From: Lachnospiraceae bacterium EP-SM-12S-S03
GTDB lineage: Bacteria > Bacillota > Clostridia > Lachnospirales > Lachnospiraceae
Assembly: GCA_020540725.1 (NCBI GenBank)
Contig: JAJBSL010000023.1
Location: 1-36,343, forward strand
Length of the DNA stretch: 36,343 bases
Direction of reading: 5' to 3'
In this document: in pieces, positions 7,488-15,706 of the stretch
Position numbering within the stretch: the stretch's first letter is position 1
Layout: each line of letters starts with the position of its first letter
Translations under genes and position numbers: made by a program
Notes under the pieces: generated by a model
What the model was told of the DNA's origin: nothing
Databases searched by the model: none
The model's input: only the letters and a program-made list of their open reading frames with translations

Positions 7488-9197
7488 CTAAGAAGCTCTT
7501 TCCGTTCCCATTTCATATACTGAATCTGCCAGATTCATAGTAGACTTTCTATGAGATACAAGCAAGACAGTCTTGTCCTGGCGTGATTCCTTCAACGATT
7601 TTAGAATGATTCCTTCATTGAGAGCATCTAAATTACTTGTAGGTTCATCCAGAAGTAGAAATGGTGCATCATGCAGAAATGCTCGGGCAATTCCAATTCT
7701 CTGTCGTTCTCCTCCGGAAAGTGTATCTCCAAGTTCACCTACCGGTGTGTCATACCCTTTCGGAAGAGAAAGAATGAATTCATGAATGGATGCCTTTTTT
7801 GCAGCCTCCACAATTTCTTCTCTTGTTGCTCCTGGTTTTCCTACTGCAATATTATTAGCTATACTGTCATGGAACAGATAAGTTTCCTGCGTTACATAAG
7901 CTTCCATATTTCGTAAGTTTTTCGTGTTGATCGACCGGATATCTTTTCCTGAAATCTGTATATTTCCGCTGTCCGCGTCCCAAAACCTCATTAGAAGTTT
8001 TAAAAATGTAGATTTACCGGAACCACTGGCTCCATGAATTCCTACGATTTTCCCCTTCGGAATTTCAATAGAATAATCCTTTAATATCTGCTCAGCTTCA
8101 CTATCATTCTCTCCACTGTAAGAAAAGTTCACATATGCAGCTTTTGCCCCTTCAAATGTTATGTTTTCTTGACCATCTACTTCCACAATCTGCGGTTTTT
8201 CTTCTAGAAGTGAAAGCACACGTTCTCCGCTTGCAAGAGTTTGATTCAGATTGTTAGATAGATTGGAAAGTGCAACTACCGGACCGAAGGATCCCATCAT
8301 GGCAATGACCGAGATGACCATCTGCTGATAACTTACCTTTCCACTCTGGTAATTCCAAATCATGAAAAAGAGCATTCCGAAAGAAAAAAGAAGAATACAT
8401 AAATTGGTCATAGAACTTTGCAGGGATTCATAGCGGTTTAGTTTCTGCTGAATCTTTCCAAGTTTCTCAGAACGTTCGCTCATCCTTTTCAACCGCTCGT
8501 TTCCTTGTCCATATTGAATCGTCTCATCCAATCCTCGCATAGAATCTAAAATAAAACTATTCAGATCTCCGAACCCGTTTCGAAATTCCATTCCCGCAGA
8601 AGCTCCTCTTTTTCCATTCCAAAGAGGAAGTATTACACCGATTACCAGATAGGCAAGAAGCGCAAGCGCTCCTGCCGCCGGATACTGTATTCCAATGAAC
8701 CATACCATAAATCCGGAAGTCAGAACTGCAATCGCAATCGGTGAAATCGTATGTGCATAGAACACTTCCAGAAGTTCAATATCTGATGTGATCACAGAGA
8801 TTAAATTCCCTTTTTCTCTCCCTTCCAGCTTTGCCGGGCACAATTTCCTCAAAATCGCAAATACTTTATGCCGAATAAGCGCAAGCAGTTTGAATGCAAT
8901 AAAGTGATTACAATACTGTTCCTGATAATGAAAGATTCCTCTGAATACTGCAAGTAAAATAAGCACCGTAAGAAGATTGCCGGTAGAATCAAAAAATCCA
9001 CTCATAAATCCCGTTGCTGTCATACCTGTTACTTTTTCGAGAATTCCATATCCTGCAAAAATTGTCAGAAATATGGCGCACAGATATCCGACCACACCAA
9101 ACAAAATAGCAAGACACATAACCGGAAGCAGCGGTTTTACAAGACCAATTAACTGCCCCATAATGACAATTCCTTTTCTTCTTTCTTTCATTTTCAT
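7488..9197 (-). CDS. ABC transporter half-molecule, CydC/IrtB-like (permease + ATPase)
   Basis: About 569 residues: a six-helix membrane domain in the first ~310, then an ATPase with Walker A GASGSGKST near 385, signature LSGGERQRIGIARAF near 490, and Walker B FLLLDEPTSNLD. It pairs with the upstream gene as a heterodimer. Such pairs include CydDC (heme/thiol traffic) and IrtAB (siderophore uptake). The iron-box-like operators upstream favour an iron, heme or siderophore substrate, but this is inference. ATG at 9197 overlaps the TGA of the upstream gene (ATGA), which fits better than the GTG two codons earlier. Confidence 0.85.
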   Translation of the reverse strand: MKMKERRKGIVIMGQLIGLVKPLLPVMCLAILFGVVGYLCAIFLTIFAGYGILEKVTGMTATGFMSGFFDSTGNLLTVLILLAVFRGIFHYQEQYCNHFIAFKLLALIRHKVFAILRKLCPAKLEGREKGNLISVITSDIELLEVFYAHTISPIAIAVLTSGFMVWFIGIQYPAAGALALLAYLVIGVILPLWNGKRGASAGMEFRNGFGDLNSFILDSMRGLDETIQYGQGNERLKRMSERSEKLGKIQQKLNRYESLQSSMTNLCILLFSFGMLFFMIWNYQSGKVSYQQMVISVIAMMGSFGPVVALSNLSNNLNQTLASGERVLSLLEEKPQIVEVDGQENITFEGAKAAYVNFSYSGENDSEAEQILKDYSIEIPKGKIVGIHGASGSGKSTFLKLLMRFWDADSGNIQISGKDIRSINTKNLRNMEAYVTQETYLFHDSIANNIAVGKPGATREEIVEAAKKASIHEFILSLPKGYDTPVGELGDTLSGGERQRIGIARAFLHDAPFLLLDEPTSNLDALNEGIILKSLKESRQDKTVLLVSHRKSTMNLADSVYEMGTERAS

Positions 9198-10945
9198 GAA
9201 CACATCACCACCTTTTCTGCCTCTTTTCCGTAAGATTCTAACTCACTTTGATAAGAATAAAGTTTACTGTATGCACCATTTTGAGCCAGCAGTTCCTCGT
9301 GATTTCCAGCTTCTTTGATATTCCCGTCTTCCAGCAGATAGATTCTGTCAGATGCCACCACATTTGCCAATCTGTGTGAAATGAGAATGACGGTTTTCAT
9401 CTGCGCAAGTTCTCGTATAATTTCCATGATCATTTCTTCACTTTCCACATCTATATTGGAAGTTGCTTCATCGAAAATATATACCGGGGAGTCATGAAGA
9501 AGAGCTCTTGCAAGCGCCAGTCTCTGGCATTGTCCTCCCGAAAAATTGCTTCCTTTCTCACTTACTTTTGTTTCCAATCCTTGTTGATTTTTCAAAAATT
9601 CTTTTAGGTTCACTTTTTCAAGTTTTTCCCATAGCCCCATATCTGTTGCTTCTGGGTTTCCCATACACAGATTCTCTCGTACTGTGCCTTTAAACAGGTA
9701 ACTATTATGGCTTACTAACGTAATCTTTTTCATCAGACTTTCTTCTGTAACATCCCGTAACTCTTTTCCCTGTACCGCAACATTGCCGCCATACCCTTTA
9801 TTACGTCCCATGAGAATCCCGGCAATGGTACTTTTCCCGCATCCGGATACTCCTACAAGTGAAGTGAAACTGCCTGCAGGAAAATTCATCGAGATGCCAT
9901 TCAGGATGCTTCTGCCTTTTTCATAGGCAAAAGTTACATTTGTAAACTGTAAATCCACCGGCTCATTTTCTAAGACAATTTCCTTTTCTTTCTGCTCCGG
10001 CAAATCCAGAAGCGCAAAGATTTTATCACTTGCTGCCATTCCATTCATTGCAATATGAAAAAAGGAACCGAGAAGACGAAGCGGAATGAAAAACTCAGAT
10101 GCAAGCAGAATAATCATGAAGGCGCCTCCGAGACTTACATTCCCTTTCATATATTCCGAAAATGTAACTCCCATTCCGACTGCTGCACCGCCATATGCAA
10201 TGATGTCCATTACACTGGTAGAATTGAGCTGCATAGTCAGCACTTTCATTGTAATCTGGCGAAATCTTTGAGACTCCCGATCCATCTCCACCGCCTTTTC
10301 CTCATCTGCCTGATAAATTTTCAGTGTGGTAAGTCCTTGCAGATTTTCCAGAAAAGAATCACCCAGTTCTCCATAGATTCCCCAATATTTATGCAGTAAC
10401 TTTTTTGCAAATTTCTGAACTGCTACAATAGAAACCGGAATTAACGGCACGCAAACAAGAAGAATAATACTTGCCTTAGCATTGACCGGCAATAATATCA
10501 AAAACAGCGTGATTGGCGCAAGCAAACTGTAAAATAATTGCGATAAATATTTACCAAAATAAATTTCTAACTGCTCTACACCTTCTGCCGCCATCTGTAC
10601 CACCTGGGATGTAGTGATACTCTCCCGGTAAGAGGCTCCTAGTTTTAATAATTTCTCATATATTTTCTCACGTAAAATCCGTTTTACATCCACACTTGCC
10701 TTGAAAGATGTCAAAGATGCCTGACGGTCAAAGAAAAAGCGTAGCAGCATTGCTCCAAAGACCATTGCTCCCGAATTTATGATTTTTTCTTCTGTTAGTC
10801 CACCTCGCACCGCCATTTCAAGCAGTACAGAAATTGTATAGACCATCACTACCTGGCAGATCAGTGACAACCATTTCCAAAGCACTTGCAAAACGATATA
10901 TTTTTTTGCATGTGCTAATAGTTTGATCAATCTTGTCTTAATCAT
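9194..10945 (-). CDS. ABC transporter half-molecule, CydD/IrtA-like (permease + ATPase)
   Basis: A 583-residue fused membrane-ATPase protein. Helices occupy roughly residues 15-300. The ATPase has Walker A GVSGCGKST near 370, signature FSGGQCQRLALARAL and Walker B VYIFDEATSNID. It starts 5 bp after the YgbA-type gene, with the AGGGGG ribosome site overlapping that gene's end, and it overlaps the partner gene by 4 bp. Tight spacing argues for a heterodimer made from one mRNA. Substrate is not shown by the sequence; the regulatory context suggests an iron-related cargo. Confidence 0.85.
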   Translation of the reverse strand: MIKTRLIKLLAHAKKYIVLQVLWKWLSLICQVVMVYTISVLLEMAVRGGLTEEKIINSGAMVFGAMLLRFFFDRQASLTSFKASVDVKRILREKIYEKLLKLGASYRESITTSQVVQMAAEGVEQLEIYFGKYLSQLFYSLLAPITLFLILLPVNAKASIILLVCVPLIPVSIVAVQKFAKKLLHKYWGIYGELGDSFLENLQGLTTLKIYQADEEKAVEMDRESQRFRQITMKVLTMQLNSTSVMDIIAYGGAAVGMGVTFSEYMKGNVSLGGAFMIILLASEFFIPLRLLGSFFHIAMNGMAASDKIFALLDLPEQKEKEIVLENEPVDLQFTNVTFAYEKGRSILNGISMNFPAGSFTSLVGVSGCGKSTIAGILMGRNKGYGGNVAVQGKELRDVTEESLMKKITLVSHNSYLFKGTVRENLCMGNPEATDMGLWEKLEKVNLKEFLKNQQGLETKVSEKGSNFSGGQCQRLALARALLHDSPVYIFDEATSNIDVESEEMIMEIIRELAQMKTVILISHRLANVVASDRIYLLEDGNIKEAGNHEELLAQNGAYSKLYSYQSELESYGKEAEKVVMCS

Positions 10946-10950
10946 AGATA

Positions 10951-11331
10951 TTACTTTCCCCCTTTATCTGAAGATTTTATTCTGTATTTTTCGATTCCGG
11001 AACTTATGAGATGCCAGATTACCATTCCCGGATGCACAAGCAGCATTCTTGGACCGGAAAATCGCATGACTTCCCGAATCTTCTCCCGCATATCGGTTTT
11101 GTAACAGTGCACTTTGCAATTAGAACAAAAAGTTTTCCTTTCCATAAAAGGACAATGCTTACTTCTTGCCTGGGCATAATCACAGAGAGTTTTACACTCC
11201 TCGCAAAGTTTTTCTCCTCTTTCTCTCCCGTGTTTTTTGCTGCAATAAAGAGCGATCATTTCTTCCACAACTTTTTGTTCTTTCTTTCTCTTTCTCTCTG
11301 TTTTTTCTATTTCTGCAATCCGGTTTCCCAT
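10951..11331 (-). CDS. YgbA-type 'nitrous oxide-stimulated promoter' family protein
   Basis: A 126-residue cysteine-rich protein. After a basic helix (EIEKTERKRKKEQKVVEEM) come CSKKHG, LCEECKTLCDYA, CPFMERKTFCSNCKVHCYK and a hydrophobic MRFSGPRMLLVHP block, all typical of the YgbA_NO family (PF11756). The clustered cysteines suggest a metal or Fe-S site. In enterobacteria the homologue belongs to the nitric-oxide-responsive NsrR regulon. I place the start at ATG 11331 with AGAGGAAG upstream; a longer in-frame extension lacks a ribosome site. It overlaps the end of the DUF454 gene by 25 bp, indicating coupled translation. Confidence 0.82.
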   Translation of the reverse strand: MGNRIAEIEKTERKRKKEQKVVEEMIALYCSKKHGRERGEKLCEECKTLCDYAQARSKHCPFMERKTFCSNCKVHCYKTDMREKIREVMRFSGPRMLLVHPGMVIWHLISSGIEKYRIKSSDKGGK

Positions 11332-11717
11332 TGTTCTTCCTCTTTTTCCGTCTTGATTTTTATAAAGAAATACCAAAGATGCCATATCCATACAACTCCA
11401 AGACACACTCTTCCAATCGGTACATTTTTCATACAGAGAAAACTAATCGCCATCATCGCCGTCACCATACCGGAGATACGAAGCTTTGTTCCCATGTGCA
11501 TTGCTTTGTTTTTGACAAAACCTGCCAAATGTTTTTCATAAAGTTTTGTTCCAAGAAACCAATTATGAAGTTTTTCTGAGCTTTTCGCAAAGCAAAATAC
11601 CGTTGCCATATAAAAGGGAACTGTAGGGAGTATCGGAAGTACAACTCCCACTGTTCCTGCCGCAAGGCACAAGAATCCAAGCAAAATCCAGATAAATCGA
11701 ATTGGCGTTTTTTTCAT
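11307..11717 (-). CDS. DUF454 (YbaN-like) inner membrane protein
   Basis: This 136-residue protein has three or four predicted membrane helices (about 8-27, 30-46, 82-96, 102-118). The family pattern is GFLCLAAGTVGVVLPILPTVPFYMATVFCFAKSS followed by LHNWFL, given here as pieces of the DUF454 signature. Its biochemical role is unknown. It is the first gene of the operon with the YgbA-type protein and the ABC pair, and its promoter carries two iron-box-like sites. DUF454 genes are often found with iron or heme functions, from general familiarity. Confidence 0.82.
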   Translation of the reverse strand: MKKTPIRFIWILLGFLCLAAGTVGVVLPILPTVPFYMATVFCFAKSSEKLHNWFLGTKLYEKHLAGFVKNKAMHMGTKLRISGMVTAMMAISFLCMKNVPIGRVCLGVVWIWHLWYFFIKIKTEKEEEQWETGLQK

Positions 11718-11737
11718 ATGTTTTTACCTTCCTTTGG

Positions 11738-11765
11738 TTAGTTTATTCTAATTAGCTTTTGCTAA
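11738..11765 (-). promoter_or_regulatory. Two abutting DtxR/IdeR-type boxes before the DUF454-ABC operon
   Basis: TTAGTTTATTCTAA (11738-11751) is followed directly by TTAGCTTTTGCTAA (11752-11765). Both fit TTAG-N6-CTAA, the core of the IdeR/DtxR consensus. They lie immediately downstream of the -10 hexamer, over the transcription start, where a bound repressor would block initiation. A DtxR-family gene is 4.3 kb away. Confidence 0.65.
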
Positions 11766-11768
11766 CCG

Positions 11769-11797
11769 ATTGTAACTGATAAAAAACGAATTGTCAA
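11769..11797 (-). promoter_or_regulatory. Promoter of the DUF454-YgbA-ABC operon
   Basis: On the minus strand TTGACA (11792-11797) and TACAAT (11769-11774) are 17 bp apart, a near-consensus vegetative promoter. The two TTAG-N6-CTAA boxes begin 3 bp after the -10. Confidence 0.75.
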
Positions 11798-11976
11798 TTT
11801 CTTTTTTTATACTGTAATACATGTAACACGCCCAATACACAAAAAATAACTGCAGATAATTTATGTATTGCAACTATGATCATCTGCCCTTCCATCGGCC
11901 GTATCAAAAATCCACTGATCGCCATAATTATTATCGAAATCATAAGTAATTTGTTCACCATTTTTCTTCTAGTCAT
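11794..11976 (-). CDS. Small two-helix membrane protein with conserved-looking histidines
   Basis: The 60-residue product has two hydrophobic helices (about 7-27 and 32-54) with His38 at the start of the second and His52 near its end, then a basic tail. The layout is like DUF4405/cytochrome b561-type helices that bind heme, but this is only a resemblance. ATG at 11976 has AGGAG 8 bp upstream; the longer form from a GTG at 12009 lacks a site. It has its own promoter with two TTAG-N6-CTAA boxes, so it likely shares control with the ABC operon just downstream. Confidence 0.6.
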   Translation of the reverse strand: MTRRKMVNKLLMISIIIMAISGFLIRPMEGQMIIVAIHKLSAVIFCVLGVLHVLQYKKRN

Positions 11977-12034
11977 TTTCTTTCTCCTGTTCTTTTTTGA
12001 TTTTTTCACGTGTATTCATATTCAGAACATACGA

Positions 12035-12069
12035 TTAGTTTATCCTAACATCGTGTTAGTATAATCTAA
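12035..12069 (-). promoter_or_regulatory. Two DtxR/IdeR-type boxes before the small membrane protein
   Basis: TTAGTTTATCCTAA (12035-12048) and TTAGTATAATCTAA (12056-12069) again fit TTAG-N6-CTAA, separated by 7 bp. The first differs by one base from the first box of the ABC operon. The second overlaps the -10 hexamer, suggesting repression. Confidence 0.65.
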
Positions 12070-12087
12070 CCGTAGAGTGATTGTCAA
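12058..12087 (-). promoter_or_regulatory. Promoter of the small membrane protein gene
   Basis: On the minus strand TTGACA (12082-12087) and TATACT (12058-12063) are 18 bp apart. The -10 lies inside one TTAG-N6-CTAA box. Confidence 0.6.
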
Positions 12088-12135
12088 GAAATAACTGAAT
12101 TTTATGGTTGTGATATGCTTGATTTTCTCATTTTC

Positions 12136-14769
12136 CTACTTCAAGTTTCTTCTTCCATGACGCACATCATCCATAAGTTCTGCCATATCTTCCGAAAGAG
12201 CATCGAAAAGATACTGGCTGCTCTTCTTTGTCTTGTTCAGATGTTCTTCACGGATTTCCTGCTGTACCGCTATCACTTCTTCTTGCAAGCCTTTGGCAGA
12301 TAAACGATTCGCCCCGGCTCCCATAATGATTTTCTGTTCCATTCCATCTGATGTAGCAACCGTCACTTTATATTTTTGTGCCATTTCATGTACCGCTTTT
12401 TCAATATACTGGTCCGCCGTCTCTGCTTCTTTTGTGTACACGACATGGATATTATGGTATTTCATAACTTCGCCACCATACCCAGGTACCTTATACGCAT
12501 CAAACACAAGGATTAACGTGCATTTTCGATAACCTTGGTAATTGCACAAAATGTCCATCAGCTTATTTCTTGCTCCTTCAATATTTACTTTTGCAAGTTC
12601 CTTTAAGTCGTCCCATGCAAAAATAATATTGTAACCGTCTACAAGAAGATATTCTGTTTCAGAACTTTCCGTTTTTCTTTTTGTATTTCGGTATGTTGTA
12701 CCAAACTCTACTTTATTTTGTCTGTTAAACCGGTTCCTTTCCCGTTTGATTGGTCCGTACGTTCGTTCAAATATTTCATTTAACTCTTTTTCACTGATAA
12801 ATTCCGGCATGGAAGAAACATACATACTTTTTTCTTCTTTCTTTTTCAGTGGAGATTCTGTATGCATATGTGCATCCACCTCATCCCAACTCACATGATA
12901 CCCTGCACCATGAGAACAAAATACAGAACCTGTAGGATTTTCTAAATCTGCTTCTGCATCATATCCAATGGTTTCAATCACTTCTTCCGTATTATGGCAA
13001 GGCTCATATCCTTTCAATTGCAAAAACAAACGGCCATGTCCTTTCGTGTAAGAAACAACTTCCGTCTGATAATCTCGCATTGTCACGACCGGAGCCGTTC
13101 CTTTTAATATGGCCATCTCTCCCTCCATCTCAGGTGAAGTAAATTCTGCCTTCATTCGTTGCAAATCAGACATAGCTCGTCCCAACATCTCTGTCGGAAT
13201 TTCCAACTGATAGTCATAAACCGGTTCCAGAAGAAGACTTTTCGCTTTACGCAGCCCCTGACGGACTGCACGGTATGTTGCCTGACGGAAATCTCCACCT
13301 TCTGTATGTTTCTGATGCGCGCGACCCATGATCAACGTGATCTTCATGTCTGTGGTTTCTGCCCCGGTCAGTACACCTTTATGCTCTTTCTCTCCCAAAT
13401 GCGTCAAAATCAACCGTTGCCAATTTCGATCCAATACATCTTCGCTGCAATCTGCTGCGAACTGCATACCGCTTCCTCTTTCTCCAGGTTCTAAAAGAAG
13501 GCGTACTTCTGCATAATGCCTAAGTGGTTCAAAATGCCCGCATCCTTCTACTGCTTCCCGGATGGTTTCTTTGTATACGATGCTTCCCGTTCCAAATTCC
13601 ACATCCACATGAAAACGTTCTGCAATCTGATTTTTCAGAATCTCAATCTGTACTTCGCCCATCACCTGTGCATGAATTTCTCCGGAAACTTCATCCCAAA
13701 GAATATGCAACTGAGGTTCCTCTTCTTCCAACTGTTTCAAATTCAAGTACATCGTATGAACATCTGTCTCTTCCGGTATCTTTACCTGATACGTTAAAAC
13801 CGGTTCTAAAACCGGATGTTCCGAAGCCTTTTCAATTCCAAACCCTTCTCCTGAATAGGTACTGTCAAGTCCTGTGATTGCACAGATGCTTCCTGCACAC
13901 GCTTCCTGCTGCAGTTCAAAGCCCGCTCCCGAGTACACGCGGATCTGATCTGCCTTTTCTTCTCCCTTCAGAACAGTTTTCACCTTCAGACTTCCGCCTG
14001 TAATCTTCATATGAGTAAGACGCTGTCCTTGCTTATCTCTCGAAATCTTATAAACTTTCGCACCAAATTCTTCCGGATACTCTTTACACTCTGTATATTG
14101 ATCAAATCCATATAAAAACTCTTCCACCCCAGTCATCTTTAAAGCAGAACCGAAAAAGCATGGGAAAATCTGTCTTCTTACAATTAACGTACGTATGTCG
14201 TTCTCCGTCGGCATCTCCCCTTCAAAATAGCGTTCCAGAAGTTCTTCACTGCATACAGCAATATTTTCATAGAAAAGGTCTGTATCCTGCTCTTTTGCGA
14301 AATCTACACAACGCTCACCGAAACGTTTTTTTAATTCTGTAAGTACCGCCTCTTTCTCGGTTCCTGGCTGATCCATTTTATTGACAAATAAAAATACTGG
14401 AAGCTGATATTTTTTCAAAAGGCGCCATAACGTCTGTACATGTCCCTGTACACCGTCCGGCGCGCTGATCACAAGCACTGCATAATCCAATACTTGTAAC
14501 GTCCTCTCCATTTCTGCCGAAAAGTCTACGTGCCCTGGTGTGTCAAGAAGAGTAATATTTTTCCCATTCAGCACTATCTCTGCCTGTTTAGAAAAAATTG
14601 TAATACCTCTGGAACGCTCCAGTTCATAATTATCCAAAAAAGCATTCCCATGATCCACGCGCCCCAAAGACCGGATTTTGCCTGTTTTATATAATATACT
14701 TTCTGCGAGAGTTGTTTTGCCTGCATCTACATGGGCAAGAATTCCCGCGGTTAATCGATTACTTTTCAT
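12136..14769 (-). CDS. TetM/EF-G-like ribosomal GTPase fused to a YacP/Rae1-type NYN endoribonuclease
   Basis: This 877-residue protein has two parts. Residues 1-~650 are a translation-factor GTPase of the ribosomal-protection (TetM/TetO) type: G1 AHVDAGKTT 12-20, G2 RGIT 54-57, G3 DTPGH 76-80, G4 NKMD 130-133, followed by EF-G-like domains II-V ending in YTKGHGRLFLQLKGYEPC. Residues 707-877 are an NYN domain like Bacillus YacP/Rae1, the nuclease that cuts mRNA in the ribosomal A site. Its putative catalytic residues are in VDGYN (710-714), FDA (756-758), ETAD (783-786) and TSD (806-808), all present. The linker (~655-700) is charged. The start overlaps the upstream SatD gene by 11 bp. It is not a usual tetracycline-resistance protein, which lacks the nuclease. 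I infer a ribosome-bound mRNA cleaving factor. Confidence 0.9.
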   Translation of the reverse strand: MKSNRLTAGILAHVDAGKTTLAESILYKTGKIRSLGRVDHGNAFLDNYELERSRGITIFSKQAEIVLNGKNITLLDTPGHVDFSAEMERTLQVLDYAVLVISAPDGVQGHVQTLWRLLKKYQLPVFLFVNKMDQPGTEKEAVLTELKKRFGERCVDFAKEQDTDLFYENIAVCSEELLERYFEGEMPTENDIRTLIVRRQIFPCFFGSALKMTGVEEFLYGFDQYTECKEYPEEFGAKVYKISRDKQGQRLTHMKITGGSLKVKTVLKGEEKADQIRVYSGAGFELQQEACAGSICAITGLDSTYSGEGFGIEKASEHPVLEPVLTYQVKIPEETDVHTMYLNLKQLEEEEPQLHILWDEVSGEIHAQVMGEVQIEILKNQIAERFHVDVEFGTGSIVYKETIREAVEGCGHFEPLRHYAEVRLLLEPGERGSGMQFAADCSEDVLDRNWQRLILTHLGEKEHKGVLTGAETTDMKITLIMGRAHQKHTEGGDFRQATYRAVRQGLRKAKSLLLEPVYDYQLEIPTEMLGRAMSDLQRMKAEFTSPEMEGEMAILKGTAPVVTMRDYQTEVVSYTKGHGRLFLQLKGYEPCHNTEEVIETIGYDAEADLENPTGSVFCSHGAGYHVSWDEVDAHMHTESPLKKKEEKSMYVSSMPEFISEKELNEIFERTYGPIKRERNRFNRQNKVEFGTTYRNTKRKTESSETEYLLVDGYNIIFAWDDLKELAKVNIEGARNKLMDILCNYQGYRKCTLILVFDAYKVPGYGGEVMKYHNIHVVYTKEAETADQYIEKAVHEMAQKYKVTVATSDGMEQKIIMGAGANRLSAKGLQEEVIAVQQEIREEHLNKTKKSSQYLFDALSEDMAELMDDVRHGRRNLK

Positions 14770-15454
14770 AGTTTTTATCCCCTATTTCTGCGAATACACG
14801 GTTCAGCGTCTGAACAGCTTCTGCATATGTATAGTATTTTCCTGCTGCCAGACTTTTTTGAACTGTAGATTGTGTAATGCCAAGACGTTTTGCAACGCCA
14901 GCCTGCTTCTCTTTATATTGCATTATATTATATATGATTTCCCGTTGTCTGTCACTCCAGGAATATTCGATCGTTGTAAGCAGTGACAAGATGGTATTCA
15001 CAAGACTTAACTTTTCGTTTTCATTTCCATCCCCGGCTGCCTTGATACGCACATCTGTAATTCCTGTTTGTTTCCGGTTGTCCAAAGTTCTCAAATATTC
15101 CAACGCTTCTCTTGCTTTCTCGCATCCCGGACCTTTGGCAGTGATAGACAAATCCGACAAACTTTCTTCTTCAATCTCTCCGATTCCTACTCCGAAACGC
15201 ACCTTGAGCGGATACATCTGATTTTTAATATCCAGAAGAATCGATAGAATATCTTTACCTTGACATAAGACGCCTTGAAATTCGTTATTGATGGTTTCCA
15301 TAAATTTTGCCGACATATTTTCTCCGTACCGCCTGTTCACATTTTGCAGTACATGGTCTAGCTTCTTGATATGTTCCATCTTCCCGGCTTCTGCTTTGTC
15401 TGTTATTTCTCCTACAATCGTAATATATGGTTTTGAAAAAAAGAAGAAAAACAT
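14759..15454 (-). CDS. SatD-family protein with C-terminal helix-turn-helix
   Basis: A 231-residue SatD-family protein. The N-terminal part has a palm-like pattern: PYITIVGEITD at 9-19, NNEFQGVL at 56-63 in the place where relatives often have GDEFQ, and VRFGVGIGEI near 85-94. The C-terminal part (about 167-215) has a helix-turn-helix, GVAKRLGITQSTVQKSL. The start has GGAGG 8 bp upstream and a poly-T run encoding five Phe right after the Met. It overlaps the GTPase-NYN gene by 11 bp, so the proteins are made together. It may bind the palindrome in its own promoter. SatD was named in a streptococcal acid-tolerance operon; its biochemical role is not established to my knowledge. Confidence 0.78.
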   Translation of the reverse strand: MFFFFFSKPYITIVGEITDKAEAGKMEHIKKLDHVLQNVNRRYGENMSAKFMETINNEFQGVLCQGKDILSILLDIKNQMYPLKVRFGVGIGEIEEESLSDLSITAKGPGCEKAREALEYLRTLDNRKQTGITDVRIKAAGDGNENEKLSLVNTILSLLTTIEYSWSDRQREIIYNIMQYKEKQAGVAKRLGITQSTVQKSLAAGKYYTYAEAVQTLNRVFAEIGDKNYEK

Positions 15455-15489
15455 ACGATACCTCCTTCTATTTCTGCTAATATGTATTC

Positions 15490-15518
15490 ATTATATTCCT
15501 GATAGCAGGAATATTCAA
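15490..15518 (-). promoter_or_regulatory. satD-GTPase operon promoter with palindromic operator in the spacer
   Basis: On the minus strand TTGAAT (15513-15518) and TATAAT (15490-15495) are 17 bp apart, and TTCCTGATAGCAGGAA (15496-15511), with perfect 6-bp arms, fills the spacer. More TTCCT/AGGAA half-sites occur just upstream at about 15524-15529, 15551-15556 and 15593-15597. A repressor or DNA-distorting activator could sit between the -35 and -10. The SatD helix-turn-helix is a candidate. Confidence 0.65.
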
Positions 15519-15706
15519 CTTTTATTCCTGATTTCATCTATAAATTATAATATTCCTATTTTTATCTATAATTATTATTTATAGCTTCATATAGGAATGT
15601 TTTTGACTTTATTTTCTTTTAGGATTATGCTATCATTTATGCTAGCGAGAATTTTGCAGAATTCTATGCCCGAATATACCTATGACGATAAAGGAGTATG
15701 ATTGAT

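Noticed and set aside
12136..14769. Annotation as a plain tetracycline-resistance ribosomal protection protein
   Set aside because: It is about 240 residues longer than TetM and carries a complete NYN nuclease domain, so resistance cannot be assumed.
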